Positions 25,549 to 34,324 are shown, counted from the stretch's first letter. The stretch is DNA of 55,605 nt from Trichocoleus desertorum ATA4-8-CV12 (GCA_019358975.1 JAHHIL010000035.1:1-55605); one strand, 5' to 3'. Notes: generated by a model not told the origin, from the letters alone. Numbers and translations: made by a program.

Positions 25549-27732
25549 ATGCTAGGTGATCCCACCATCCTGCTCAATCAACTGCGCTCCACATTAGGGA
25601 AGATGGAAGTGGCTTTAGGGGCCATTGTCGATTCCATTGTTTGGACGGACGAGGATGGCAGAATTCAATGGTCTAATACTACGTTCGACCGTTTAGTGAA
25701 TCGGCAACGTTTTGAAGTGTTGGGTACGCCGCTTCTAGATTTGTTGCGTCTGGAGCAGCAGAATCAACCACTTACGCCTGAGGAACACCCAGTCAATCGA
25801 GTGTTACACGAACGACTGAATGTGACTGGCGTTTACGAATTTCAACAGGCTGAAACTAGGCAAGTTCTAGAAATTTATGCCACCTGTATCCAATTTAAGG
25901 GTCAGGGAACCAGTGCTGTCTTAGCAATTCGAGACCTAACAGAGCGCGATCGCCTAGATGCAGAACTGAAGCAATCCAAGCAAAAGCTCTCACTCCATGT
26001 GCAGCAAACTCCCCTAGCCGTAATTGAGTGGAACCTAGATTTTGAAGTGGTGGACTGGAACCCAGCCGCAGAAAAGATTTTTGGTTATTCCCAAAAAGAG
26101 GTGCTAGGCTGTCACGCTTTAGATTTGATTGTGCCAGTTGCTGCTAGAGATCAGGTCAAGCAGGTTTGGGTGGAACTCTTGGCTCAGAGGGGAGGCACGC
26201 GTAGTACCAATACTAACCGGACGAAAGATGGTAGAACTATTTTCTGTGAGTGGTACAACACACCTCTAGTTGATCAAAACGGGAACCTGATTGGTATTGC
26301 CTCGTTGGCTCAGGATGTAACGGAGCGAAAGTGGGCAGAAGAGCAGTTGCTGCATAGTGCGCTCCATGATGCGCTGACGCATCTACCCAATCGAGCTTTG
26401 TTTATGGACCGCTTAGAGCATGCCATGCAACGAGCGAAGCGGTCTACAGGGCATTTATTTGCAGTTTTATTCATAGATTTAGATCGCTTCAAACTGATCA
26501 ATGACAGTTTGGGGCATTTAGTTGGAGATCAACTGCTAGTTGCGATCGCCCGCCGATTAGAAGCCTGCTTACAACTAGGTGATACAGGGGCACGGCTAGG
26601 CGGTGATGAGTTTGCCGTTTTACTAGAAGACATTCCAGACTTAGGCTATGCCACTCAAATTGCCGAGCGGATTAAGCAGGCTCTGACCCTACCCTTCAAC
26701 CTCAACGGCTACGAAGTCTTTACGACTGCCAGCATTGGGATTGCGCTATATACCCGCAGCTACGTTCAATCAGAGAATTTGTTGCGAGATGCTGATATCG
26801 CCCTGTATCGCGCCAAAGCCCTAGGTAAAGCTCGTTATGAAGTCTTCAACCTGAGTATGCATGCTCATGCGGTGGAGCGATTGCAACTGGAGACGGATCT
26901 GCGGCGAGCGATTGATCGTCAAGAGTTTCAGGTTCGCTATCAACCCATTGTGGCCTTAGCCACAGGTGCAATTGTGGGGTTTGAAGCTTTAGTGCGTTGG
27001 CACCATCCTCAGCGCGGCTTGGTTGCTCCGACGGAATTTATTGCCGTTGCTGAAGAAACAGGCTTGATTGTGCCACTGGGGCATTGGGTGTTGCAGGAAG
27101 CTTGCCAACAGGTAGCGAACTGGCAAGTACGGTTTCCTTTCTGCCAACCCCTGACGATCAGTGTCAATATTTCGGGGCGGCAGTTCTCCCAGACGAGTTT
27201 GATGACCCAAGTCAGTCAAATTTTGCAGACCACTCAGCTAGCGCCTGGGAGCCTGAAACTGGAAATTACTGAAACTGTGCTGATGGAAAATTCGGAACTC
27301 GCGATCGCCATGCTACTAGCCCTGAAAGCGATGAACATTCAGCTATACATGGATGATTTTGGTACTGGGTATTCGTCTTTGAGCTATTTGCACCGCTTTC
27401 CGATTGATGTCCTCAAAATCGATCGCTCTTTTATCACCACAATAGACACGAATAATAAGAATTCAGAAATTGTCCAGACGATCATCACGCTAGCCCACAA
27501 CTTGGGGATGCAAGTCATTGCCGAGGGCGTAGAAACGGCAGTTCAACATACTCAACTAAACCAGATGGGATGTGAGTACGGGCAGGGTTACCTATTCTCT
27601 AAACCTGTGTCCGCTGCTGTCATCACCACCCTGCTAACTCAGCAATATCATTGCCGCGCTCTCCAGCTCAGTCCTCAGCCGCAGCATCAGCGCCAATCAT
27701 CAAAAGCTGGCAAGGTCTTACCTGGAAACTGA
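25549..27732 (+). CDS. PAS-PAS-GGDEF-EAL cyclic-di-GMP turnover protein
   Basis: A 727-residue protein with two PAS sensor domains (about 22-140 and 150-265), a GGDEF domain with an intact LGGDEFAVLL active site near 350, and an EAL domain with GFEALVRWHHP near 477, DDFGTGYSSLSYL, KIDRSF and IAEGVET. Both catalytic signatures are intact, so it could make and degrade c-di-GMP. Which activity dominates cannot be read from sequence. No transmembrane segment is seen, so sensing is cytoplasmic. The ATG at 25549 follows a CGGAG, and the earlier open frame to 25483 overlaps the PAS gene. Confidence 0.92.
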   Translation: MLGDPTILLNQLRSTLGKMEVALGAIVDSIVWTDEDGRIQWSNTTFDRLVNRQRFEVLGTPLLDLLRLEQQNQPLTPEEHPVNRVLHERLNVTGVYEFQQAETRQVLEIYATCIQFKGQGTSAVLAIRDLTERDRLDAELKQSKQKLSLHVQQTPLAVIEWNLDFEVVDWNPAAEKIFGYSQKEVLGCHALDLIVPVAARDQVKQVWVELLAQRGGTRSTNTNRTKDGRTIFCEWYNTPLVDQNGNLIGIASLAQDVTERKWAEEQLLHSALHDALTHLPNRALFMDRLEHAMQRAKRSTGHLFAVLFIDLDRFKLINDSLGHLVGDQLLVAIARRLEACLQLGDTGARLGGDEFAVLLEDIPDLGYATQIAERIKQALTLPFNLNGYEVFTTASIGIALYTRSYVQSENLLRDADIALYRAKALGKARYEVFNLSMHAHAVERLQLETDLRRAIDRQEFQVRYQPIVALATGAIVGFEALVRWHHPQRGLVAPTEFIAVAEETGLIVPLGHWVLQEACQQVANWQVRFPFCQPLTISVNISGRQFSQTSLMTQVSQILQTTQLAPGSLKLEITETVLMENSELAIAMLLALKAMNIQLYMDDFGTGYSSLSYLHRFPIDVLKIDRSFITTIDTNNKNSEIVQTIITLAHNLGMQVIAEGVETAVQHTQLNQMGCEYGQGYLFSKPVSAAVITTLLTQQYHCRALQLSPQPQHQRQSSKAGKVLPGN

Positions 27733-27823
27733 TTCAGAAGTTTTGGTCTGAGCGCTACGGCAAACCGATCGCGGATCGAGCTAGCAGTTGATATGCTGGA
27801 ACTCTAGGTAATAATGCGATCGC

Positions 27824-27854
27824 ATCCTATCAAGCCAGAAGACCCTGATAGGAT
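27824..27854. promoter_or_regulatory. Inverted repeat upstream of sufU
   Basis: ATCCTATCA and TGATAGGAT form a perfect nine-base inverted repeat with a 13-nt spacer, ending 35 nt before the sufU start. It could be an operator or a 5'-UTR hairpin. It does not match the CAAC-N6-GTTG site reported for SufR. Confidence 0.5.
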
Positions 27855-27889
27855 CGAGAATAGACGGAGACACACATCATTAACCCATC

Positions 27890-28360
27890 ATGACTCTGGG
27901 CAACTTACGTGATCTATATCAACAAGTGATTCTGGAGCGTTATAAAAAACCTCGTAACAAGGGTACAACCTCTCCAGTCCATCGCTATCAAAAAGGCCAT
28001 AATCCCTCCTGTGGGGACACGATCGAACTGACCTTGCAACTCAACGAGAGCAGCGATCGGATTGAGGATGTCAAATTTGAAGGGGAAGGCTGCGCGATCG
28101 CGATCGCCTCTACAGATCTAATGGCTGAGGCTTTACGAGGTCGCACCGTTGCCGAGGCCCTAGAAATGGTGCAGCGCTTCCAAACCATGATGAAAGGGGA
28201 CGCAGAGTTCCCCCAAGAATTGCGGAAGTTAAACGTAATGCAAGGGGTTTCTCAGTTTCCTGTGCGAATTAAATGTGCCAATCTTTCTTGGCATACCTTA
28301 AAGGCAGCCTTAGAGCTCTCTGAAGCGTCTCAGCCTGCGGGCTTTGTGAGCAACGAATAA
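27890..28360 (+). CDS. sufU: SUF-system Fe-S assembly protein, SufU/NifU-like
   Basis: A 156-residue protein of the SufU/IscU fold. The ligand residues are present: Cys41 and Asp43 in NPSCGDTIEL, the Cys in FEGEGCAIAIAS (near 66) and the Cys in RIKCANLSW (near 128). The GC insertion region before the third Cys resembles SufU, which acts as a zinc-dependent sulfur acceptor from a cysteine desulfurase. The cysteine desulfurase at 43098-44276 is a possible partner but lies far away. ycf51 follows 65 nt downstream. Confidence 0.9.
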   Translation: MTLGNLRDLYQQVILERYKKPRNKGTTSPVHRYQKGHNPSCGDTIELTLQLNESSDRIEDVKFEGEGCAIAIASTDLMAEALRGRTVAEALEMVQRFQTMMKGDAEFPQELRKLNVMQGVSQFPVRIKCANLSWHTLKAALELSEASQPAGFVSNE

Positions 28361-28425
28361 CCGAGGAAATTCCCACCTTTCCCTCAGCCTTATTGATCTC
28401 TCGTTAGTCTTAGTTTGCCACCGTC

Positions 28426-28959
28426 ATGCCTACAACTGCTGATTTTTTAATTGCTACTAAGTGGTCGGGCATTCTGACCTTAGTTTGTGCTGCTTTAACA
28501 GTTTTAATGTTTGTGCTCCAGTGGGGCGTGCGGTTCCGATTTGTAGGAGTCACAGGCTTTATGGGGGTTCTAACCGTTGGCTTCTTTGCTCTTGGTTTGG
28601 TGCCTCTGACCCATACCATCATTCCGGGTGCCGCTCCTTTCTCACTCATCTATGACTCTGGAGCCAGTCAGGCTGTTATTTCGGTTTCACCCAAGATCAA
28701 GCAATCTGAGTTAGATGCCACTCTGCGCCAAGCAGCTTCCGATTTGTTCTCCTTTGGTCGCTTAGGGGACGCGGACGAGAAACTCACGATTCGGGCTCGG
28801 AGCGTTATTCACCCAGAACCAGGGCAATCGGTACCCCTCTATTTAGGTGAGGTCAAGCGATCGCTGGCATCGCGAGACGACAGCAATTTGGCGGTGACGA
28901 TCTATGACCAAAATTTTGCTCGTTTGCCTCAGGTACAGACAGCATCTAGCTCGTCTTAA
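28426..28959 (+). CDS. ycf51: Ycf51 family protein (DUF2518)
   Basis: A 177-residue membrane protein. Two N-terminal hydrophobic segments (about 18-35 and 43-62) are followed by a soluble domain with RSVIHPEPGQSVPLYLGEV near the end. It is a member of the conserved cyanobacterial/plastid Ycf51 family, whose function is unknown. It shares the sufU direction with a 65-nt gap and could be co-transcribed, but nothing ties the functions together. Confidence 0.85.
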   Translation: MPTTADFLIATKWSGILTLVCAALTVLMFVLQWGVRFRFVGVTGFMGVLTVGFFALGLVPLTHTIIPGAAPFSLIYDSGASQAVISVSPKIKQSELDATLRQAASDLFSFGRLGDADEKLTIRARSVIHPEPGQSVPLYLGEVKRSLASRDDSNLAVTIYDQNFARLPQVQTASSSS

Positions 28960-29095
28960 CCCCCCAGTAAAACCTAGGTAGTGAGTTGCCAACTGAGTGA
29001 TCTTTACACCTCGCTTTCAGTGCAAACTAACCTAGAAATAGTAGTAAAGTTGTCCTTACCCTACGTAAATCTCAACGACTCTGCGATCGTGCCCT

Positions 29096-30280
29096 ATGCC
29101 TCATTCCTCTTTACCGGATTCATCGTCAACCCCAACTAAAACAGCTCCTGTACTGCTCTCGCTCATGGTTGCGCCCGCTCAAGTGATTCGAGGCGAGCAA
29201 GCGTTGGCTCAAGTGGGGGAGGCAATTGGTCGCTTAGGACAACGGCCTTTAATTATAGGGGGCGATCGCACCTTGGCAGCGGTGCAACCTTGGCTACAAC
29301 CCGTCTTGCAGCAAGAAAAACTGCTCTTTGCTCAGGCTGCCTATGGTTTAGATTGCAGTGAGTCAGGACTGGCAGCGCTCCGAGAAGCAGTCGCGACTCA
29401 CCAAGCTGACGTCATTATTGGCGTTGGTGGCGGCAAAGCCCTAGATGCGGCTAAATTGATTGCCTATCAATGCCAATTACCGATTGTGACTGTGCCCACT
29501 TCGGCGGCAACCTGTGCGGCTTGGACTGCCCTCTCCAACGTCTATTCCGATCAAGGTGCCTTTTTGTACGACGTAGGTTTACCCCGCTGTCCCGATTTGT
29601 TGGTGCTTGACTACAGCCTGATTCAGACGGCTGAGCAGCGGACTTTGGTGGCAGGGATTGGGGATGCTCTAGCCAAGTGGTACGAAGCGTCCGTCAGCAG
29701 CGGTCACTCAGACCAAACTTTGTTGATTGCCGCAGTTCAGCAGGCCCGCGTCTTGCGCGATATTCTCTTTCAAAAATCCGTTGCTGCTTTGCAAGAGCCA
29801 GGAGGCGCTGCTTGGCGAGAGGTGGTAGATGCTGCTGTGTTATTGGCGGGGGTGATTGGTGGTCTGGGCGGGGCCCAATGCCGTACTGTAGCTGCCCATG
29901 CAGTACACAATGGCCTTACCCACTTGTTGGCGAGCCATGATGCCTTACACGGAGAGAAGGTGGCTTATGGCATTTTGGTGCAACTGCGCCTAGAGGAAAT
30001 GCTGCAAGGAAATCAACTAGCAGCGACAGCACGACAGCAGCTCCTAAGGTTTTATGCGGAAATCGGCTTGCCCCAAACCTTAGGGGATTTGGGTTTAGGA
30101 CAGATTTCGCTGGCAGATTTACAACATGCTAGCGAAGTGGCTTGCGCTAAAGGCTCCGATATTCACCGTTTGCCATTCCCAGTTGTGCCTTCACAACTCA
30201 TGGCAGCTATGGTTTCGACCACGGCTCCGGTTGAAGTCAGCCGTACCACTCTGACTCAGGCAACCAGCAACGAGGTGTAA
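29096..30280 (+). CDS. Iron-containing alcohol dehydrogenase family protein (GldA-like)
   Basis: A 394-residue group III dehydrogenase. The NAD-binding GVGGGKALDAAK is near 103-114 and TVPTSAATCAAWTALS near 132-147. Metal ligands are Asp in GIGDALAKWYE, His in AAHAVHNGLTH and His in DALHGEKVAYG. The arrangement is closest to glycerol-dehydrogenase-like members, which often bind zinc and not iron. The substrate is unknown. Its stop is three nt before the aminotransferase start, indicating translational coupling and a shared pathway that cannot be named. Confidence 0.88.
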   Translation: MPHSSLPDSSSTPTKTAPVLLSLMVAPAQVIRGEQALAQVGEAIGRLGQRPLIIGGDRTLAAVQPWLQPVLQQEKLLFAQAAYGLDCSESGLAALREAVATHQADVIIGVGGGKALDAAKLIAYQCQLPIVTVPTSAATCAAWTALSNVYSDQGAFLYDVGLPRCPDLLVLDYSLIQTAEQRTLVAGIGDALAKWYEASVSSGHSDQTLLIAAVQQARVLRDILFQKSVAALQEPGGAAWREVVDAAVLLAGVIGGLGGAQCRTVAAHAVHNGLTHLLASHDALHGEKVAYGILVQLRLEEMLQGNQLAATARQQLLRFYAEIGLPQTLGDLGLGQISLADLQHASEVACAKGSDIHRLPFPVVPSQLMAAMVSTTAPVEVSRTTLTQATSNEV

Positions 30281-30283
30281 GGA

Positions 30284-31495
30284 ATGGAACTGGATTGGAT
30301 TACCCCTGCCGAACGCCTGCGGGCACTCCCCCCCTATGTATTCGCGCGCTTAGATGAGTTAAAAGCTCACGCTCGCGCCCAGGGTCTAGACTTGATTGAC
30401 CTAGGAATGGGTAACCCAGATGGCCCCACACCTCAGCCTGTCGTAGATGCAGCGATCGCGGCTTTGCAGAACCCCGCCAATCATGGTTATCCACCTTTTG
30501 AAGGCACTGCAAGTTTCCGCCGCGCCATCACCAGTTGGTATCACCGTCGTTATGGGGTCAGCCTTGATCCTGACGGAGAAGCTTTGCCGTTGCTGGGTTC
30601 CAAAGAAGGCTTGGCTCACTTAGCGATCGCCTACGTCAATCCCGGTGATGTGGTTCTCGTTCCCAGCCCCGCTTACCCAGCTCATTTCCGGGGGCCACTC
30701 ATTGCAGGTGGCAAAATTCACAACCTGATCCTGAAGCCAGAAAATGATTGGCTAATTGACTTGGCAGCCATTCCAGATGATGTGGCTAAGCAAGCCAAGA
30801 TACTCTATTTCAACTACCCCAGCAATCCAACGGCAGCTACAGCTCCACGCGAATTTTTTGAAGATATTGTGGCTTTTGCCCGCAAGCATGAAATTTTGCT
30901 GGTGCACGATCTTTGCTACGCGGAACTCGCCTTTGATGGCTACCAACCCACAAGTTTGCTAGAAATCCCAGGCGCGAAGGACATTGGAGTAGAGTTTCAC
31001 ACCATGTCCAAAACCTATAACATGGCGGGTTGGCGTGTGGGCTTCGTCGTTGGCAATCGTCACATTATTCAAGGATTGCGAACCTTAAAAACCAACTTGG
31101 ACTATGGGATTTTTGCGGCCTTACAATCTGCGGCTGAAACTGCCTTGCAACTGCCCGATGTTTATTTGCATGAAGTTCAAGCTCGCTACCGCACCCGTCG
31201 AGATTTCCTGATTCAAGGATTAGAAGAGCTGGGTTGGAGCATTCCTAAAACCCGCGCCACTATGTATCTCTGGGTGCCTTGCCCGCCGGGGCAAAACTCG
31301 ACTGACTTTGCTCTGTCGGTACTGCAACAAACAGGTGTCGTTGTGACTCCAGGTAATGCTTTTGGACCAGGAGGCGAAGGCTACGTTCGCATTAGCTTGA
31401 TTGCCGACTGCGATCGCCTTGGAGAAGCTTTACAACGATTGAAGCAAGCTAACATCCGTTACCAAGCTGAAGCTGTGGTGTCTCATTCCGAATGA
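30284..31495 (+). CDS. Class I/II PLP-dependent aminotransferase
   Basis: A 403-residue fold-type I aminotransferase. The opening DLGMGNPDGPTP, NYPSNPTAAT (near 180), the DLCYAELAFDG segment and the PLP lysine in TMSKTYNMAGWR (near 241-252) are intact. The C-terminal Arg for the substrate carboxylate lies in YVRISLIAD. It resembles enzymes annotated as aspartate or LL-diaminopimelate aminotransferases. The amino acid used cannot be fixed by eye. It is coupled to the upstream dehydrogenase with AAGGA as ribosome-binding site. Confidence 0.9.
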   Translation: MELDWITPAERLRALPPYVFARLDELKAHARAQGLDLIDLGMGNPDGPTPQPVVDAAIAALQNPANHGYPPFEGTASFRRAITSWYHRRYGVSLDPDGEALPLLGSKEGLAHLAIAYVNPGDVVLVPSPAYPAHFRGPLIAGGKIHNLILKPENDWLIDLAAIPDDVAKQAKILYFNYPSNPTAATAPREFFEDIVAFARKHEILLVHDLCYAELAFDGYQPTSLLEIPGAKDIGVEFHTMSKTYNMAGWRVGFVVGNRHIIQGLRTLKTNLDYGIFAALQSAAETALQLPDVYLHEVQARYRTRRDFLIQGLEELGWSIPKTRATMYLWVPCPPGQNSTDFALSVLQQTGVVVTPGNAFGPGGEGYVRISLIADCDRLGEALQRLKQANIRYQAEAVVSHSE

Positions 31496-31526
31496 CCTTC
31501 TGAACAACCACCCTTTAAAGCATCAA

Positions 31527-31553
31527 TGGGTCTAGTTGCAATTACTAGACCCA
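31527..31553. other. Perfect hairpin between convergent genes
   Basis: TGGGTCTAGT and ACTAGACCCA form a perfect ten-pair stem with a seven-nt loop, 32 nt after the aminotransferase stop. Neither strand has a strong T-run after it, so it may protect the mRNA end or act as a weak bidirectional terminator. Confidence 0.5.
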
Positions 31554-31673
31554 CGAGAAATTAAAGCACTTGTAATGCTCCTAAATGCTTTGCACTTGTA
31601 GTGTGTTTAAGGGCTTTGCATTACAGAGTTGGCGTTGGGTTAAGTCAACAGTTGCATGTCAGCTTCGATGGAG

Positions 31674-32486
31674 TTAAGGGTTATTTGTACCTGCTCCAGT
31701 TGTGCCTGTACCCGTGGTATCAGTACCCGTTGTGCCTGTGCCCGTAGTATCAGTACCCGTTGTGCCTGCTCCAGTTGTGCCTGTACCCGTGGTATCGGTA
31801 CCCGTTGTAGCAGGTGCATTACCAGACTGGTTGCCCGTGTTGAAATTGCTGGTTGCAGGTGCAGTATTAGTGGTAGTACTTGGAGTGTCTTGGGTAGAAG
31901 TTGCGTCATTCCCCGTTTGAGGCTGAGTAGACGTAGGCGCAGGATTGCTGGGCACTGTAACGTTGACATCAGGAGCGGGTGCAGGTGCTACATTCACCGT
32001 AGGTGCAGGAGCGGGTGCCTGAGGCGCTGGAGCTTGAGTTTGGGGAACGGGCACCAATCTCTCTCGCTCAATGATTTGAGTCTCCGTTCTCGTAGTTGGG
32101 CTAGGAGAGGGTGAGGCAGCAGGAGCGACTGAGCGGTTGGGAACAATAATAGGTGCTACAGGGGCGGGGTCTTCTCGCTGGTTTAGAAAAAACAGGGTGC
32201 CAAGAATTAAACCCAATACCGAGGTCGCGATGACCCCAATCAACAGTCCACGAGCTGCATTATCATTGTCACGAACAATCTGATTTTCTTCGCGAAGCTC
32301 TCGTTCGGTAACTTGACCACTCACATAACCATCGCGATAAGCAGTAGGGTCATCTACTGTCGGTCTCTGAGTGTGAACGGTATCGGCAGTGCGAGTCACG
32401 CGAGTATGAGTGTTTCCTTGAGCGTCTTGATACGTCTCTTGATTCACTTCTGAGTTGCGGGTTTCACGGTCGTCTCGGTTGTACAT
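31674..32486 (-). CDS. Single-pass membrane protein with Pro/Ala/Thr-rich tail and TTGTG repeats
   Basis: A 270-residue protein. The hydrophilic N-terminus (about 1-90) is rich in Asp, Arg and Thr. One membrane segment (GLLIGVIATSVLGLILGTLFF, about 99-119) follows. The rest is low-complexity Pro/Ala/Thr/Val sequence. The last 45 residues are five-residue TTGTG/TDTTG/AGTTG repeats. No catalytic motif is present. The architecture suggests an inner-membrane anchor with a flexible extracytoplasmic region. Function unknown. Confidence 0.75.
   Translation of the reverse strand: MYNRDDRETRNSEVNQETYQDAQGNTHTRVTRTADTVHTQRPTVDDPTAYRDGYVSGQVTERELREENQIVRDNDNAARGLLIGVIATSVLGLILGTLFFLNQREDPAPVAPIIVPNRSVAPAASPSPSPTTRTETQIIERERLVPVPQTQAPAPQAPAPAPTVNVAPAPAPDVNVTVPSNPAPTSTQPQTGNDATSTQDTPSTTTNTAPATSNFNTGNQSGNAPATTGTDTTGTGTTGAGTTGTDTTGTGTTGTDTTGTGTTGAGTNNP
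31683..31809. repeat. Tandem repeat within the TTGTG-repeat gene
   Basis: The + strand repeats a 30-nt unit GTTGTGCCTG-TACCCGTGGT-ATCAGTACCC with 15-nt half units (GTTGTGCCTGCTCCA) interspersed. It encodes the pentapeptide repeats of the minus-strand gene and is likely variable in copy number. Confidence 0.85.
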
Positions 32487-32872
32487 TTTTATTGCCAGAA
32501 CGCTTTCAAAACAAAAGGATTTTAGAAAAAGAAAAAAGAGATTTTGGAATCGCTAGAAACTAACAGATGAACTCTAAAATCAGTAGATTCAAATAGTGAC
32601 TTCTGAAGTTTTGAGTCTAATTTTTTACCAGCTCTACGTGAACTCTGTATACAAAAGATACTTGGTTGAAAGAGATAAACAGTTCTACCTGAGGAGTGGA
32701 TTATTTACTCTGCCTCTGGGTAGATCTAGACACTCTATTTTTTAGATCTTATTTCTTAGAAAAATTTTAATCTTCTACATCTGCTTGTTTATAGTTTGAG
32801 GTCATAAAAAAGTGAAGGCAAACGTTGCCTCCATGTCATTTGAACCTAAATTTTGCCCTGAGGAAGTACGAA
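32487..32872. other. AT-rich gene-free region with a terminator
   Basis: A stretch of 386 nt between two minus-strand genes. It contains the terminator at 32806-32830 and an interrupted inverted repeat (TCTACC at 32684 with GGTAGA at 32719). The promoter for the gene at 32486 probably lies here. No open frame with recognisable features was found. Confidence 0.6.
32806..32830 (-). terminator. Terminator of the peptidoglycan-binding gene
   Basis: On the minus strand AGGCAA-CGT-TTGCCT (32816-32830) is followed by TTCACTTTTTT. It lies about 43 nt after the stop codon at 32873. Confidence 0.75.
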
Positions 32873-33757
32873 TTAACGCAGCAAAGCGCTCCACGTAGCA
32901 GGCCCAACAATACCGTCTGCTTCTAATTGATACTGACGCTGAGCAGCTTTCACGGCTGTTTGAGTTTCAGATCCAAAAGCACCGTCTACCACACCTTGGA
33001 AAAATCCTGCTGCTTGCAAGCGCTCTTGTAATCTGGAAACGGCAGAACCCTGCATGCCCAATCTCAGCACTGGTAGCTCTACGCTAGAGGCAGCAATATC
33101 AGTAGAGCTCAAAGAATCACTGGGCTTCACAGAGTTGTTATTGGAACCTGAACTAGCACTAGTCGCAGTGAGAGCGGTTGGGCGGCTAGAGTTCGTGTTG
33201 CTTGCAGCAATTTGGGGAACTGGGAAGGCAGCGGCAGAAGTATCCGCAGTGGATAGAGCAGTGGCAGGAGCTGGGCTATTGGTGGTAGCAGCAGTATCGA
33301 CGGATCGGGCTGTAGGTCTGGTGGTAGATGAAATAACGTTGGAGGCAGGGGGTGGAAAAAGTTGGTTCCAGGTAGCAGTTCCTACAATGCCATCCACCGA
33401 TAGCCCCGCCGCCGTTTGAAACTGAGAGACGGCGATCGCAGTACTTTCGCCATAAAAGCCATCTACCACTCCAGCATAAAAGCCTAATAGCTTCAAAGTG
33501 GCTTGCAATTCTGAAACATCTCGGCCTCGACTACCCAGCCGCAAATTTGCTCGGTTGAGCAGGCTACCTGGCGTTTTAATTAATGTACTTTCTGAGGAGC
33601 TTGAGCTTAGCCCTTGGGCAAAGGTTTTTTCTGCTTCGCTAGCTGAAATAAGGAGGCTGAGTAAACTAGCCGTTAACAAGCTGATGGTATTCCAGCGAAT
33701 AATCTGGCTGCGCATGATGTGGGGAGCGGCTAAACCTTGATCTGGGCTACTTTGCAT
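32873..33757 (-). CDS. Peptidoglycan-binding-domain protein (two PG_binding_1 repeats)
   Basis: A 294-residue exported protein. A hydrophobic signal (about 23-42, ISLLTASLLSLLISASE) is preceded by a short polar stretch. Two peptidoglycan-binding repeats follow: LRLGSRGRDVSELQATLKLL (about 72) and LRLGMQGSAVSRLQERLQAA (about 229). Both contain the G-x-x-V-x-x-LQ core and end in the GIVGxATW motif. A Ser/Thr/Ala-rich linker joins them. No catalytic domain is present, so it is probably a wall-associated scaffold. The ATG at 33757 with GAGG upstream is chosen over a TTG at 33766. Confidence 0.85.
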   Translation of the reverse strand: MQSSPDQGLAAPHIMRSQIIRWNTISLLTASLLSLLISASEAEKTFAQGLSSSSSESTLIKTPGSLLNRANLRLGSRGRDVSELQATLKLLGFYAGVVDGFYGESTAIAVSQFQTAAGLSVDGIVGTATWNQLFPPPASNVISSTTRPTARSVDTAATTNSPAPATALSTADTSAAAFPVPQIAASNTNSSRPTALTATSASSGSNNNSVKPSDSLSSTDIAASSVELPVLRLGMQGSAVSRLQERLQAAGFFQGVVDGAFGSETQTAVKAAQRQYQLEADGIVGPATWSALLR

Positions 33758-33889
33758 AGACCTCAATCCTCTGTCAACTCAGTCACCTGCGATCGCAGGC
33801 CAAACTCCCCTGAGTTTATCTCATGTCCAATCTGATTTAGCTGTAGCGCTGAAGATCGCCTGAGGCTAAAGATCGCCTGAGAGGAAGAT

Positions 33890-33932
33890 AAAAAACAAAA
33901 TTGCCCCACTGCATTGTAGTGCTGTAGGGCAA
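33890..33932 (-). terminator. Minus-strand intrinsic terminator in a gene-free region
   Basis: On the minus strand TTGCCC pairs with GGGCAA, with CACT/AGTG pairing inside, followed by TTTTGTTTTTT. The nearest upstream gene on that strand ends at 34325, about 390 nt away. It may therefore end a separate short transcript or a long 3' UTR. Confidence 0.65.
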
Positions 33933-34115
33933 GAGGACAGTTAAGCGCTTTTCATAGTGTCCTTAAATTCCCTCACAATCTTATGCAACCGTGTGACGCT
34001 TTTTGCAGTGTCCATCCGGTGGCTTTAGATGGTTTTGAGAATAGGAAGCATAGAAACCTTGCCCAGCGTGCCCTTGGAGCGATCGTATCAAAAACTGTAA
34101 CTGAATCGTAATGGC

Positions 34116-34189
34116 TATAAAACTGCTTTAGTCTAGAGATAACAAATCCTCACGCACCACACTAGCAGCCCTCTCAGGCTGCTTTTTTC
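34116..34189 (+). ncRNA. Candidate small RNA with Yfr1-like layout
   Basis: A TATAAA box (34116-34121) would start a transcript near 34126-34128. The RNA would have a short 5' stem (CTTTA-GTC-TAGAG, 34126-34138), an unpaired C/A-rich stretch with AATCCTCACGC, and the terminator AGCAGCC-CTCTCA-GGCTGCT-T5 (34164-34188). Length is about 62 nt. Two stem-loops around a pyrimidine/A-rich single strand describe Yfr1, whose conserved motif is ACTCCTCACAC; this sequence matches 9 of 11 positions. Yfr1 identity is therefore tentative, but a small RNA is likely because the terminator has no other gene. Confidence 0.5.
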
Positions 34190-34324
34190 TTGCAGTTTTT
34201 TAGGTGGATAGGCTCCGAGAGCGTGGGGGCAGAGCTGCTGCGCTCACCTGGCTTCACTGAAATTAGACTGTAGCTTACGTGTGCAATGGGTTCTATCATT
34301 TACAAGCTCCTAGGTATGATGCCC

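Larger units (their letters stand above)
33758..34324. other. Gene-free 567-nt region with two orphan terminators
   Basis: No protein gene is visible. It contains a minus-strand terminator (33890-33932) and a strong plus-strand terminator (34164-34189) without any plus-strand gene upstream, implying a small RNA. A direct repeat GATCGCCTGAG occurs twice at about 33855 and 33871. Confidence 0.65.

Noticed and set aside
31656-32114. Plus-strand Cys/Arg/Ser-rich and Val/Pro-rich frames opposite the TTGTG-repeat gene
   Set aside because: They are translations of the tandem repeat in other frames. The minus-strand gene has a proper start, a membrane segment and continuous non-repeat sequence.
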